Source: Novosphingobium sp. (lineage in GTDB: Bacteria; Pseudomonadota; Alphaproteobacteria; Sphingomonadales; Sphingomonadaceae). Taken from it: a stretch of 64,000 nucleotides of DNA. Where the stretch lies: the NCBI RefSeq assembly GCF_024642085.1, contig NZ_JAHEBV010000005.1:62001-126000 (forward strand), in the 5' to 3' direction. Made by a program: the position numbers and the translations under genes. Shown piece by piece: positions 56,800 through 64,000 of this stretch (the first letter of the stretch is position 1; each line of letters starts with the position of its first letter). The notes beneath the pieces are model-generated. The model saw only the letters and a program-made list of their open reading frames with translations, did not search any database and was not told the origin of the DNA.

Positions 56800-56880
56800 T
56801 CCGGCCTGCCCCTTCCGCTTGGCCGGAGTTGAACGGAGAGCAGCCGCTTTCGTCCCCTAGCCCAGAAACGGGTGCTCTCC
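56800..56880 (+). ncRNA. Two stem-loops in the recA 3' region; candidate structured RNA
   Basis: Downstream of the recA stop, TCCGGCC (56800-56806) pairs with GGCCGGA (56821-56827), and GGAGAGCA (56835-56842) pairs with TGCTCTCC (56873-56880), enclosing a 30-base loop. Both precede the terminator at 56891. No coding frame is credible here. They may be parts of a recA 3' untranslated region or of a separate small RNA. Confidence 0.4.
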
Positions 56881-56890
56881 ATGAAACAGG

Positions 56891-56928
56891 CCGGCGCGGC
56901 TGCCCCGATGGGCACCGCGCCGGTTTTT
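56891..56928 (+). terminator. Intrinsic terminator after recA
   Basis: CCGGCGCGG and CCGCGCCGG form a strong stem extended by inner GCCC/GGGC pairs (one A bulge and a CT mismatch), followed by TTTTT. This is the clearest rho-independent terminator in the window and closes the recA transcript. Confidence 0.88.
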
Positions 56929-56986
56929 CATTGCGGGCAGGGTGCTTCGCCGCCACTTTAGGCATTCTACCCAGGAGAGAGCCGCA

Positions 56987-57607
56987 ATGAGCCTGATCGT
57001 CCACCATCTTAACAACAGCCGCTCGCAGCGCGTGCTGTGGCTGCTCGAAGAGCTCAGCCTGCCGTACGAGATTCGCCACTACCAACGCGATCCGGTGACT
57101 AATCTGGCACCGGAGGACCTCAAGGCCATTCATCCACTGGGCAAGTCACCGCTGCTTGAGGATGACAGCGTGGTGATCCAGGAATCTGCCGCGATCGTGC
57201 AGCATCTGATCGATTCCTACGGCAAGGGACGTTTCGCCCCAGCCGCCACTGATGCCTTGCGCCATTTGCAATTCATGCACTTTGCCGAAGGCTCCGCGAT
57301 GACTCCGATCCTCCTCCAGCTCTACACCTCTCGTCTTGGGGACAGTGCGGCGCCGCTGCGGCCGCGGATCGACGAACAGCTGCAAAGCCATTTTGCCTAT
57401 ATGGAAAATGAATTGCGATCCTCTGGTCACTTTGTCGGGGATGACTGGACAGGGGCCGACGTCATGCTCAGCTTCCCTGCCGAAATCGCCGTCATGCAGG
57501 GCGCTGGCAGCACCTATCCCAAGCTTGCAGACTTCGTCACACGCGTTCACGCTCTGCCAGCCTGGCAACGCGCCCGGGAAAAAGGCGGAGCGTACTACGG
57601 CTTCTGA
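56987..57607 (+). CDS. Glutathione S-transferase
   Basis: A 206-residue protein with an N-terminal thioredoxin-like domain (LIVHHLNNSRSQRVLWLLEE, HPLGKSPLLEDDSVVIQESAA) and a helical C-terminal domain (about 85-205). The glutathione site is likely around S11 and the SPLL and ES residues. The ATG at 56987 has GGAGAG upstream. It is a stand-alone gene, probably for conjugation or reduction of electrophiles, substrate unknown. Confidence 0.92.
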   Translation: MSLIVHHLNNSRSQRVLWLLEELSLPYEIRHYQRDPVTNLAPEDLKAIHPLGKSPLLEDDSVVIQESAAIVQHLIDSYGKGRFAPAATDALRHLQFMHFAEGSAMTPILLQLYTSRLGDSAAPLRPRIDEQLQSHFAYMENELRSSGHFVGDDWTGADVMLSFPAEIAVMQGAGSTYPKLADFVTRVHALPAWQRAREKGGAYYGF

Positions 57608-57628
57608 ACCAGCCGATTAACTGACCGA

Positions 57629-59701
57629 TCAGGCGATCTCAGTCGTCCTTGCTTTGACCACTTCGTCTGCATGCTTTCCGCCAAGTTCGGCGAGATGGTC
57701 GAACTTGGCGGTGAAGCTGGCCAGGCCCTGGCTCATCGAGCGAAGTTCGGCATCAAGGCCGTCTAGTCCGCTTTCGGGCAACAGTGCCTCAACCCGCTCC
57801 CACCGCGCCCAGTCTGGGTGCGGCGATAGCCCTAGTATCTGCCCGCGCCGCGCCGAAAGTACCGAACCTGCGCGCGATCCGCTCCCCATCGGTGTGTCAA
57901 CGGCGACCTTAACCATCGGTTCGAGCAAATAGGGCGAGGCCTGCGCCAAGGCATCGCCCATTGCAGTGCGTCCGGCGATGCGGAAGGCCAACTCCGAGCT
58001 GTCGACCGAATGAAAAGAACCGTCGGTCAGCGTCACCTCCACATCGACCACCGGGAAGCCCAATGGGCCTTTTTCCATCGCATCGCGCACTCCCAGTTCT
58101 ACTGCTGGAATCCACTGCTTGGGTATGACCCCTCCGCTGATCCGGTCGACAAAGCGGAAACCTTCGCCGCGCGGCAAAGGGCGGATCGAGATAACGCAAT
58201 CACCGTACTGACCGTGTCCGCCTGATTGCTTCTTGTGCCGACCCCGCTGGGTGGCGCTTTTGCGGATCGATTCGCGGTAGGCAATTCGGGGCGGCTTGGT
58301 GTCAACGGCAACGCCATAGCGGCGCTGCAAGCGGCCGATGACTACCGCCAAATGATCATCGTTTATTCCGCGCAATACGGTCTCGTGGCTTGCATCGTCC
58401 TGTGTCCATTCCAGTGCCGGGTCTTCTTCGCACAAGCGGTGCAAAGCGGTTGACAGTTTGACGTCGTCCTTGCGGTCGCGGGTGCGGATCGCAAGCGCCG
58501 CGTTGCGTGCAGGATAATCGATGCTCCTGACGTTGCTGCAGCGCGCGCCTTTACGCCCCAGCACCATGCCACTGCGCGCGGTTTCGACCTTGGCCACGGC
58601 GATGATGTCCCCAGTCTGGGCAACCATTTGCTTTGCTGTTTTCTCTCCCTGGACAAAGAACAGGGATCCGGCGCGCTCTTCATCGACGCCGGTGATCAGT
58701 TCGTCGCCCTCGTCAAGGCCTGTGCCAAGCACGCGCCCCAGCGCGAGCCGGCCCATTGCGCCACCATTCGCAATCTTGAATACATGCAATGCACCGCCGG
58801 CCTCGACACCCACACGCTGCGCGGCGGCATCGGGAGCGGGCGCTTCGTGCCGCAGCAGCTTGAGCATACGGTGCATCCCGCCTCCGCTGAGTGCTGAGCC
58901 GAGCAGGACCGGAACCACTTTGTTTCCGGCGGTGTCGGCAGCCAGATCTGCCAGCACCAGCGCCTGATCTGGGGTTTCCTCCATCAGCAAGGTCTCAAGA
59001 AGCGTATCGTCAAAATCGGCCAGCGTTTCAAGCAAGTGGTTGCGCTCCGCCTGTTCGCGTTCCGCAATGGCTTCAGGCATGGCGATCCGCTCGCTCTGCT
59101 TACCGGGACGGTAGCGGTACGCCCGCTCGAGCGCCAGGTCGACATAGCCGGTCACGGCTTCGCCGCCCTGCGCGTCGAGGGTGCGGATCGGAAATTGCCG
59201 CAAGGCCACTGGCTCGCGGCTGAGCGGCTGTAACTGGGCGATCAGATCGCGCACCGCGCCAGCGCGGGCATGGTCGATCTTGTTGATGAATATGGCGTGG
59301 GGCACGTCCAGATCGTCCAGCCGCCGCAGTACCGGTTCGACCAGCATGGCGCGCTCAGGAGCCGGATCGACGACGACGATGGCGATATCGGCCGACTGCA
59401 GCGCGGCAAGGCCATCGGCAGCAAATCCGGTACCGCCGGGCATGTCGATCACGGCAAAACGGTCACCCAGATAGTCGAAATGAGATAGGTTGATTTCGGT
59501 AGAGCTGCCGCGCGCACGGGCTTCAGGGCTGGCATCGCCGACGGTATTACCGCTTTCGACGCTGCCTTGCCGGTTAATAGCGCCACTGGTGAACAGCAGC
59601 GCTTCGGCCAGGCTGGTTTTGCCCGTGCCGGCCGGCCCGACCAAGGCGACCGCACGGGTAACTGCTCTGCCGCCGGGTGTTCCATTCTGGGTGTTGCCCA
59701 T
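57629..59701 (-). CDS. EF-G-like translational GTPase with altered G3 motif
   Basis: A 690-residue elongation-factor-G family protein. G1 is GPAGTGKTS (22-30), G4 is NKID (140-143), but G3 is DMPGG (86-90) in place of the usual DTPGH, so the catalytic His is replaced by Gly. Domains II to V follow, with the domain-IV segment GKHGQYGD-like (SGGHGQYGDC). It belongs to the EF-G-like paralogues that accompany a normal EF-G in many bacteria. Start ATG 59701 fits AGGAGG better than the ATG at 59704. Confidence 0.87.
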   Translation of the reverse strand: MGNTQNGTPGGRAVTRAVALVGPAGTGKTSLAEALLFTSGAINRQGSVESGNTVGDASPEARARGSSTEINLSHFDYLGDRFAVIDMPGGTGFAADGLAALQSADIAIVVVDPAPERAMLVEPVLRRLDDLDVPHAIFINKIDHARAGAVRDLIAQLQPLSREPVALRQFPIRTLDAQGGEAVTGYVDLALERAYRYRPGKQSERIAMPEAIAEREQAERNHLLETLADFDDTLLETLLMEETPDQALVLADLAADTAGNKVVPVLLGSALSGGGMHRMLKLLRHEAPAPDAAAQRVGVEAGGALHVFKIANGGAMGRLALGRVLGTGLDEGDELITGVDEERAGSLFFVQGEKTAKQMVAQTGDIIAVAKVETARSGMVLGRKGARCSNVRSIDYPARNAALAIRTRDRKDDVKLSTALHRLCEEDPALEWTQDDASHETVLRGINDDHLAVVIGRLQRRYGVAVDTKPPRIAYRESIRKSATQRGRHKKQSGGHGQYGDCVISIRPLPRGEGFRFVDRISGGVIPKQWIPAVELGVRDAMEKGPLGFPVVDVEVTLTDGSFHSVDSSELAFRIAGRTAMGDALAQASPYLLEPMVKVAVDTPMGSGSRAGSVLSARRGQILGLSPHPDWARWERVEALLPESGLDGLDAELRSMSQGLASFTAKFDHLAELGGKHADEVVKARTTEIA

Positions 59702-59864
59702 CATTCGCCTCCTTTTCTACGAAGACGCGCCGGGCGCTTTTCCTCTGCACTCGGTCGCGCAAGGACTATGGCGATGCTCTGCCTGTCGCTGCTGAGTCGC
59801 AAGCGGAATCTGTTTCCGCTATTTGGGTCTTGTGCCGCACCCGCGCGCGACCTAGCCTGCGGCC

Positions 59865-60680
59865 ATGACATCGGGGATCGAATGGCAGGCCCGCGTGGGT
59901 CGCAGCTGGGCGGACAATTACCGCTTGACCGACCGCGCCTTTGCCGGCTTGACCGACCGGCTCTTGGAACGGATCGCCGAGCGCGGGGCAAACCGCGTGC
60001 TTGATGTCGGTTGCGGGGCCGGCGAACTGGCACTGGCAATTGCGAGGCACCGCCCCGGCTCCGAAGTAATTGGAGTAGATGTGTCGCCTGACCTTGTCTC
60101 GGTGGCAACCGAACGTAGCGAATTGACTGGCAACGCCAATTTCGTTTTGGCCGATGCCGGGAGTTGGACACCAGAGGATTTCGCCCCAGATTTGATCGCG
60201 TCACGCCACGGGGTCATGTTTTTCGATGAACCGGCGGCCGCGTTCGCCAACTTGCATGATCTGAGTGCACCTGGCGCACAGCTGGTCTTTTCGTGTTTTC
60301 GATCACCTTCCGAAAACCCCTGGGCATCCGAGGCGGCCGCCTTGCTAGGCGTCGAATCTGCTGAAGATCCGGCCGCACCTGGCCCCTTTGCTTTTGCCGA
60401 TCCCAAGCACGTCAGCGCTATCCTGACTGATGCCGGATGGCGCGATCCGCAATTCGAGGCGGTCAATTTCGCCTACATCGCCGGTATGGGTGATGATCCA
60501 GTGGCCGATGCGCTGGCGTTCTTCCGCCAAATCGGTCCTGCCGCCCGGGCACTCAGCGCGCTGGAAGGCGATGAACGTACCCGTGCTGAAGGTTGGCTCC
60601 GTGATTGGCTGGAAGAACACCGCAGCGGGGACATGATCGCTTTCAGCGCGGCGGCATGGATTGTTTCGGCCCGCTACTAG
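59865..60680 (+). CDS. Class I SAM-dependent methyltransferase
   Basis: A 271-residue methyltransferase with SAM motif I VLDVGCGAGE (45-54) and the motif-IV-like FDEPAAAFANL region, then a C-terminal part with GMGDDPVADALAFFRQIGPA. The substrate is not evident; it is likely a small molecule. It stands alone, divergent from the EF-G-like gene over about 160 bases and 54 bases upstream of alaS. Confidence 0.88.
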   Translation: MTSGIEWQARVGRSWADNYRLTDRAFAGLTDRLLERIAERGANRVLDVGCGAGELALAIARHRPGSEVIGVDVSPDLVSVATERSELTGNANFVLADAGSWTPEDFAPDLIASRHGVMFFDEPAAAFANLHDLSAPGAQLVFSCFRSPSENPWASEAAALLGVESAEDPAAPGPFAFADPKHVSAILTDAGWRDPQFEAVNFAYIAGMGDDPVADALAFFRQIGPAARALSALEGDERTRAEGWLRDWLEEHRSGDMIAFSAAAWIVSARY

Positions 60681-60734
60681 AGCGCGCATCGAACCGCTTG
60701 CCGCAGTTTCGCGGCTGCCCTATCGGCGGCTGCT

Positions 60735-63380
60735 ATGACTTCGACGAACGACATCCGCCGCTCCTTCCTGGATTACTTCGGGCAGACTGGGCACGAGGTG
60801 GTGCCTTCCGCGCCGCTGGTGCCCTATAACGATCCGACGTTGATGTTCGTCAACGCCGGCATGGTGCCGTTCAAGAACGTCTTCACCGGACTTGAGACCA
60901 GCGATTTTCCGCGTGCCACCAGCAGCCAGAAGTGCGTGCGCGCCGGGGGCAAGCACAATGATCTGGACAATGTCGGCTATACCGCGCGGCATCACACGTT
61001 CTTCGAGATGTTGGGCAATTTCAGCTTTGGCGACTACTTCAAGGAACAGGCTATCACCCACGCCTGGACCCTGCTGACGCGCGACTGGGGCCTGGCCAAG
61101 GACAAGCTGCTCGTCACGGTGTATCACACCGATGATGAGGCCTTTTCCTTGTGGCAAAAGATTGCCGGCCTATCTGCCGACCGCATCATCCGCATCCCCA
61201 CGAAGGACAACTTCTGGGCGATGGGTGACGATGGACCATGCGGTCCGTGCAGCGAGATTTTTTATGACCACGGTGATCATATCTGGGGCGGTCCTCCGGG
61301 ATCACCCGATGAAGACGGCGACCGATTCATCGAAATCTGGAACTTGGTTTTCATGCAGTTCGAGCAGACTGCAGGCGAGATCACTGGCGATCTGCCCAAG
61401 CCCAGCATCGATACGGGTATGGGGCTGGAACGCATTTCGGCTGTCATGCAAGGCGTCCATGACAACTATGACACCGATACGTTCAAGGCGCTGATTGCGG
61501 CGTCCGAAGGCCTGACCGGGGTGAAGGCCGAGGGCGAGAGCAAGGCCAGCCATCGCGTTATCGCTGATCATCTGCGATCTACCAGCTTCCTTCTGGCTGA
61601 CGGGGTGCTGCCGTCCAATGAAGGTCGCGGTTATGTGCTGCGCCGGATCATGCGTCGGGCGATGCGCCATGCTCACCTGCTGGGCGCCAAGGACCCCTTG
61701 ATGCACCGTCTGGTGCCTGCACTGATCACCGAAATGGGCCAGGCTTATCCCGAATTGGGCCGCGCTCAGCCGCTGATCGAGGAGACGCTTCAGCGCGAGG
61801 AAATGCAGTTCCGGCGCACCCTGGCTAACGGACTCAAGCTGCTGGATGAAGCGACCGCAGGCTTGGGTGACGGCGGCGAGTTGCCGGGCGAAACTGCGTT
61901 CAAGCTTTATGATACCTATGGCTTCCCCTATGATCTGACCGAAGACGCATTGCGGTCACGCGGGATCGGGATTGATCGCGAAGGTTATGATGCCGCCATG
62001 GCCCAACAGAAGGCTGCCGCCCGGGCAGCCTGGAAAGGCAGCGGGCAGGCTGCCGATGGCGAGGTGTGGTTCGACATAGCTGAGCGCGTCGGCGCGACCG
62101 AGTTTACCGGTTACAGTGCATCAAGCGCCGAGGCGCAGGTCGTCGCCCTGGTCCGAGATGGTACGGAAGTGCAAAGCGCTGGCGCCGGCCAACGGGTCAG
62201 CGTGATAGTCAATCAAACGCCCTTCTATGGTGAGAGCGGCGGTCAGATGGGCGATGCCGGCACGATCACCGGACCTGGCGGTTTGAAACTGACGGTCAGC
62301 GATACGGCCAAGCCGCTGGGCCGGCTGCATGCTCACAACGCGGTCGTTGAGGCCGGAGCAATCGCGATAGGTGACATGGTAAAGCTGGAAATCGACACCG
62401 CGCGCCGCGATGCGATCCGCGCCAACCATTCGGCTACCCATCTTCTCCACGCAGCGCTACGCAACCGGCTGGGCGGGCACGTGACGCAGAAGGGCAGCCT
62501 TGTTGCACCCGACCGCCTGCGTTTCGACTTTTCGCAACCAACCGCGCTGACACCGGATGACATCGCGGCAATCGAGGCTGAAGTTAACGCCGAAGTGCGC
62601 GCCAACGAGCCGGTATCAACCCGGTTGATGAGCCCGGACGATGCCATCGCGGCCGGGGCAATGGCGCTGTTCGGCGAAAAGTACGGCGATGAAGTCCGTG
62701 TACTGTCGATGGGCCGCGCCGCGGAAAAGCATTACTCGGTTGAATTGTGCGGCGGTACCCACGTGCGCGCGCTGGGCGATATCGGGGTGTTCCGAATTGT
62801 ATCGGAAAGCGCAGTCAGTTCGGGCGTGCGCCGGATAGAGGCGTTGACTGGTGAGGGCGCGCGGCAATGGCTGATCCACCGTGAAGATGCGCTCAAAAAC
62901 GCGGCAAGTCTTCTGAAGACCACGCCGGATGATGTAGAAGCGCGCGTTGCTGCGCTGCTGGACGAACGTCGCAAGCTGGAACGTGAGCTGGCTGAAGCGA
63001 AGAAGGCGCTTGCATTGGGCGGCGGCGGTCCCAGTGCCGAAGCGGCCGATGAAAATATTGGCGGGGTCAAGTTCAGCGGCCAAGTGCTTGAGGGGCTCGA
63101 TCCCAAAGATCTGCGCGGGCTGCTTGATCAGGCCAAGGCGCGGCTGGGTTCGGGCGTGGCAACGATTGTTGCGGTCAACGATGGCCGGGCAAGCATTGCT
63201 GCGGCCGTCACCGATGACTTGACCGGCAGTGTCAGCGCGGTCGAGCTGGTCCGCGCCGGGGTCGAAGCGCTTGGCGGCAAGGGCGGAGGCGGACGCGCGG
63301 ATATGGCGCAAGGCGGCGGACCGGACGGTGCAAAGGCTGCCGAAGCCATTGCGGCAGTCAAGGCTGCGCTGACAGCCTGA
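60735..63380 (+). CDS. alaS: Alanyl-tRNA synthetase
   Basis: An 881-residue class II synthetase, full length. The catalytic core ([22 protein letters not shown]-like [19 protein letters not shown]) is followed by the editing domain with zinc ligands in [12 protein letters not shown] and CGGTH, and the C-terminal dimerisation part containing [12 protein letters not shown]. No motif is missing. It converges with the KefB-type gene with 9 bases between the two. Confidence 0.98.
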   Translation: MTSTNDIRRSFLDYFGQTGHEVVPSAPLVPYNDPTLMFVNAGMVPFKNVFTGLETSDFPRATSSQKCVRAGGKHNDLDNVGYTARHHTFFEMLGNFSFGDYFKEQAITHAWTLLTRDWGLAKDKLLVTVYHTDDEAFSLWQKIAGLSADRIIRIPTKDNFWAMGDDGPCGPCSEIFYDHGDHIWGGPPGSPDEDGDRFIEIWNLVFMQFEQTAGEITGDLPKPSIDTGMGLERISAVMQGVHDNYDTDTFKALIAASEGLTGVKAEGESKASHRVIADHLRSTSFLLADGVLPSNEGRGYVLRRIMRRAMRHAHLLGAKDPLMHRLVPALITEMGQAYPELGRAQPLIEETLQREEMQFRRTLANGLKLLDEATAGLGDGGELPGETAFKLYDTYGFPYDLTEDALRSRGIGIDREGYDAAMAQQKAAARAAWKGSGQAADGEVWFDIAERVGATEFTGYSASSAEAQVVALVRDGTEVQSAGAGQRVSVIVNQTPFYGESGGQMGDAGTITGPGGLKLTVSDTAKPLGRLHAHNAVVEAGAIAIGDMVKLEIDTARRDAIRANHSATHLLHAALRNRLGGHVTQKGSLVAPDRLRFDFSQPTALTPDDIAAIEAEVNAEVRANEPVSTRLMSPDDAIAAGAMALFGEKYGDEVRVLSMGRAAEKHYSVELCGGTHVRALGDIGVFRIVSESAVSSGVRRIEALTGEGARQWLIHREDALKNAASLLKTTPDDVEARVAALLDERRKLERELAEAKKALALGGGGPSAEAADENIGGVKFSGQVLEGLDPKDLRGLLDQAKARLGSGVATIVAVNDGRASIAAAVTDDLTGSVSAVELVRAGVEALGGKGGGGRADMAQGGGPDGAKAAEAIAAVKAALTA

Positions 63381-63389
63381 TCGGCACAC

Positions 63390-64000
63390 TTATTCCGCAG
63401 GCTCAGGTCCAGGGTCGCCATCTCCAGTGGGACCGCGCCCACGTAATGATGAACTGCGCAAACGGGGTTTTTCGGCCAATGCGCCCGCTTCCTTGATCAG
63501 CGCGCGGTATTCATCGCGCTTTTCATGGATGCTGGCGATGACCGGGCCCATCGGCACGCCCACGTCAACCAGTACTGCTTCGCTTAGTTGTAGGCTGCTT
63601 TCCAGTGTTTGCGGAACCGCCGTGGTTGCGCCCGCACGGTACAATACAGCAGCATGCCGTGCATCCCTGGCGCGAGCGATTATCGGCAGGCCAGGAAAGC
63701 GGCTTCGCAGGCGCTTCACCAGCCGCTGCGCCAAAACCGGCTCGTCCATGGTCAGAACCACTGCGCTGGCCTGCTTGATCCCCAACTTGTCCAGCATGGC
63801 ATCGCGGGTGGCATCGCCGAAGACCACTGGCCAGCCATCGTTCTGGCCCTGGATGACGCGGTCACTATCAAGGTCGATCGCTACAAACGGCTTGTCGTGG
63901 CGGCGCAGCATGTCGGCGATCAGCCGACCAACGCGGTCGAAACCGATGATGACAGTTCGAACTTCTTCGCCATCCATCGCTTCAAACTTGGCGCCGCGAT
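63390..64000 (-). CDS. C-terminal part of a KefB/KefC-type cation:proton antiporter (cut by window edge)
   Basis: A frame of about 203 codons open to the right edge. It shows an RCK N domain with the Rossmann motif IIGFDRVGR (G-F-D-R in place of the common G-F/Y-G-R), DGWPVVFGDATRD and TMDEPVLAQRLVKRLR, and a hydrophilic C-terminal tail. The membrane transport half would lie beyond the window. An ATG at 63977 is in frame, but the sequence upstream of it (RGAKFEA) also reads through, so this is the end of a longer gene. Confidence 0.85.
   Translation of the reverse strand, partial: RGAKFEAMDGEEVRTVIIGFDRVGRLIADMLRRHDKPFVAIDLDSDRVIQGQNDGWPVVFGDATRDAMLDKLGIKQASAVVLTMDEPVLAQRLVKRLRSRFPGLPIIARARDARHAAVLYRAGATTAVPQTLESSLQLSEAVLVDVGVPMGPVIASIHEKRDEYRALIKEAGALAEKPRLRSSSLRGRGPTGDGDPGPEPAE

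Overview
The window looks like a stretch of core chromosome from an alphaproteobacterium of the order Sphingomonadales (Erythrobacter, Novosphingobium or Sphingomonas type). The evidence is high GC with strong GC bias at third codon positions, a CckA-type hybrid kinase, an alphaproteobacterial LexA box (GTTC-N7-GTTC) upstream of recA, a PurF of the cleaved iron-sulfur type, and families common in this group (DUF4169, DUF2062, glycine-zipper surface antigens, S46 peptidase). I see no tRNA or rRNA gene, insertion sequence, phage gene, integrase or CRISPR array. Genes are densely packed and many overlap by 1 to 8 bases, so several runs are probably translationally coupled.

Layout. 1-3130: an export operon (end of an upstream gene, HlyD-like adaptor, ABC ATPase, ABC-2 permease), facing a large M16 protease (3109-5988). 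6068-7160: a decayed DUF3857/transglutaminase-family gene that has lost its middle. 7239-13671: purC, dacB, a cyclopropane-fatty-acid synthase, a PilZ protein, an SDR and purF. 13842-21837: lolC/E, lolD, a glutathione peroxidase, dnaE, an acyl-CoA ligase and a DUF1330 gene. 21935-28243: a secreted metalloprotease with an altered zinc motif, a PA0069-type radical SAM protein, a lytic transglycosylase, a UDG-like protein and ETF-ubiquinone oxidoreductase. 28256-35196: ispE, N-formylglutamate amidohydrolase, ilvD, a small lipoprotein, nnrDE, a TrmA/RumA methyltransferase and a RluE-type pseudouridine synthase. 35197-35962 is the only gap over 300 bases and holds no convincing gene.

35963-46277: argG, a retropepsin-like protease, a second cyclopropane synthase, an S46 peptidase, a FolM-like reductase, two tandem glycine-zipper proteins, rlmN, an outer-membrane barrel protein and a small cluster with DUF4169. 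46459-56787: a GreB-type factor, a second lytic transglycosylase, dapA, a membrane protein, then smpB, two DUF2062 proteins and cckA overlapping in series, an acyltransferase, and recA under a LexA box. 56987-64000: a glutathione S-transferase, an EF-G-like GTPase, a methyltransferase, alaS and the cut-off C-terminus of a KefB-type antiporter.

Together the genes cover envelope upkeep (lipoprotein release, two lytic transglycosylases, an S13 peptidase, two lipid cyclopropanation enzymes), purine and amino-acid synthesis, translation quality control and rRNA modification, replication and repair, and cell-cycle control. I did not find a defence system or a recognisable new multi-gene system. The observations most worth checking are the internally deleted transglutaminase-family gene, the Gln-for-His metalloprotease motif, the 766-base hairpin-rich gap upstream of the RluE gene, the structured recA 3' region, and the smpB-to-cckA coupled operon.
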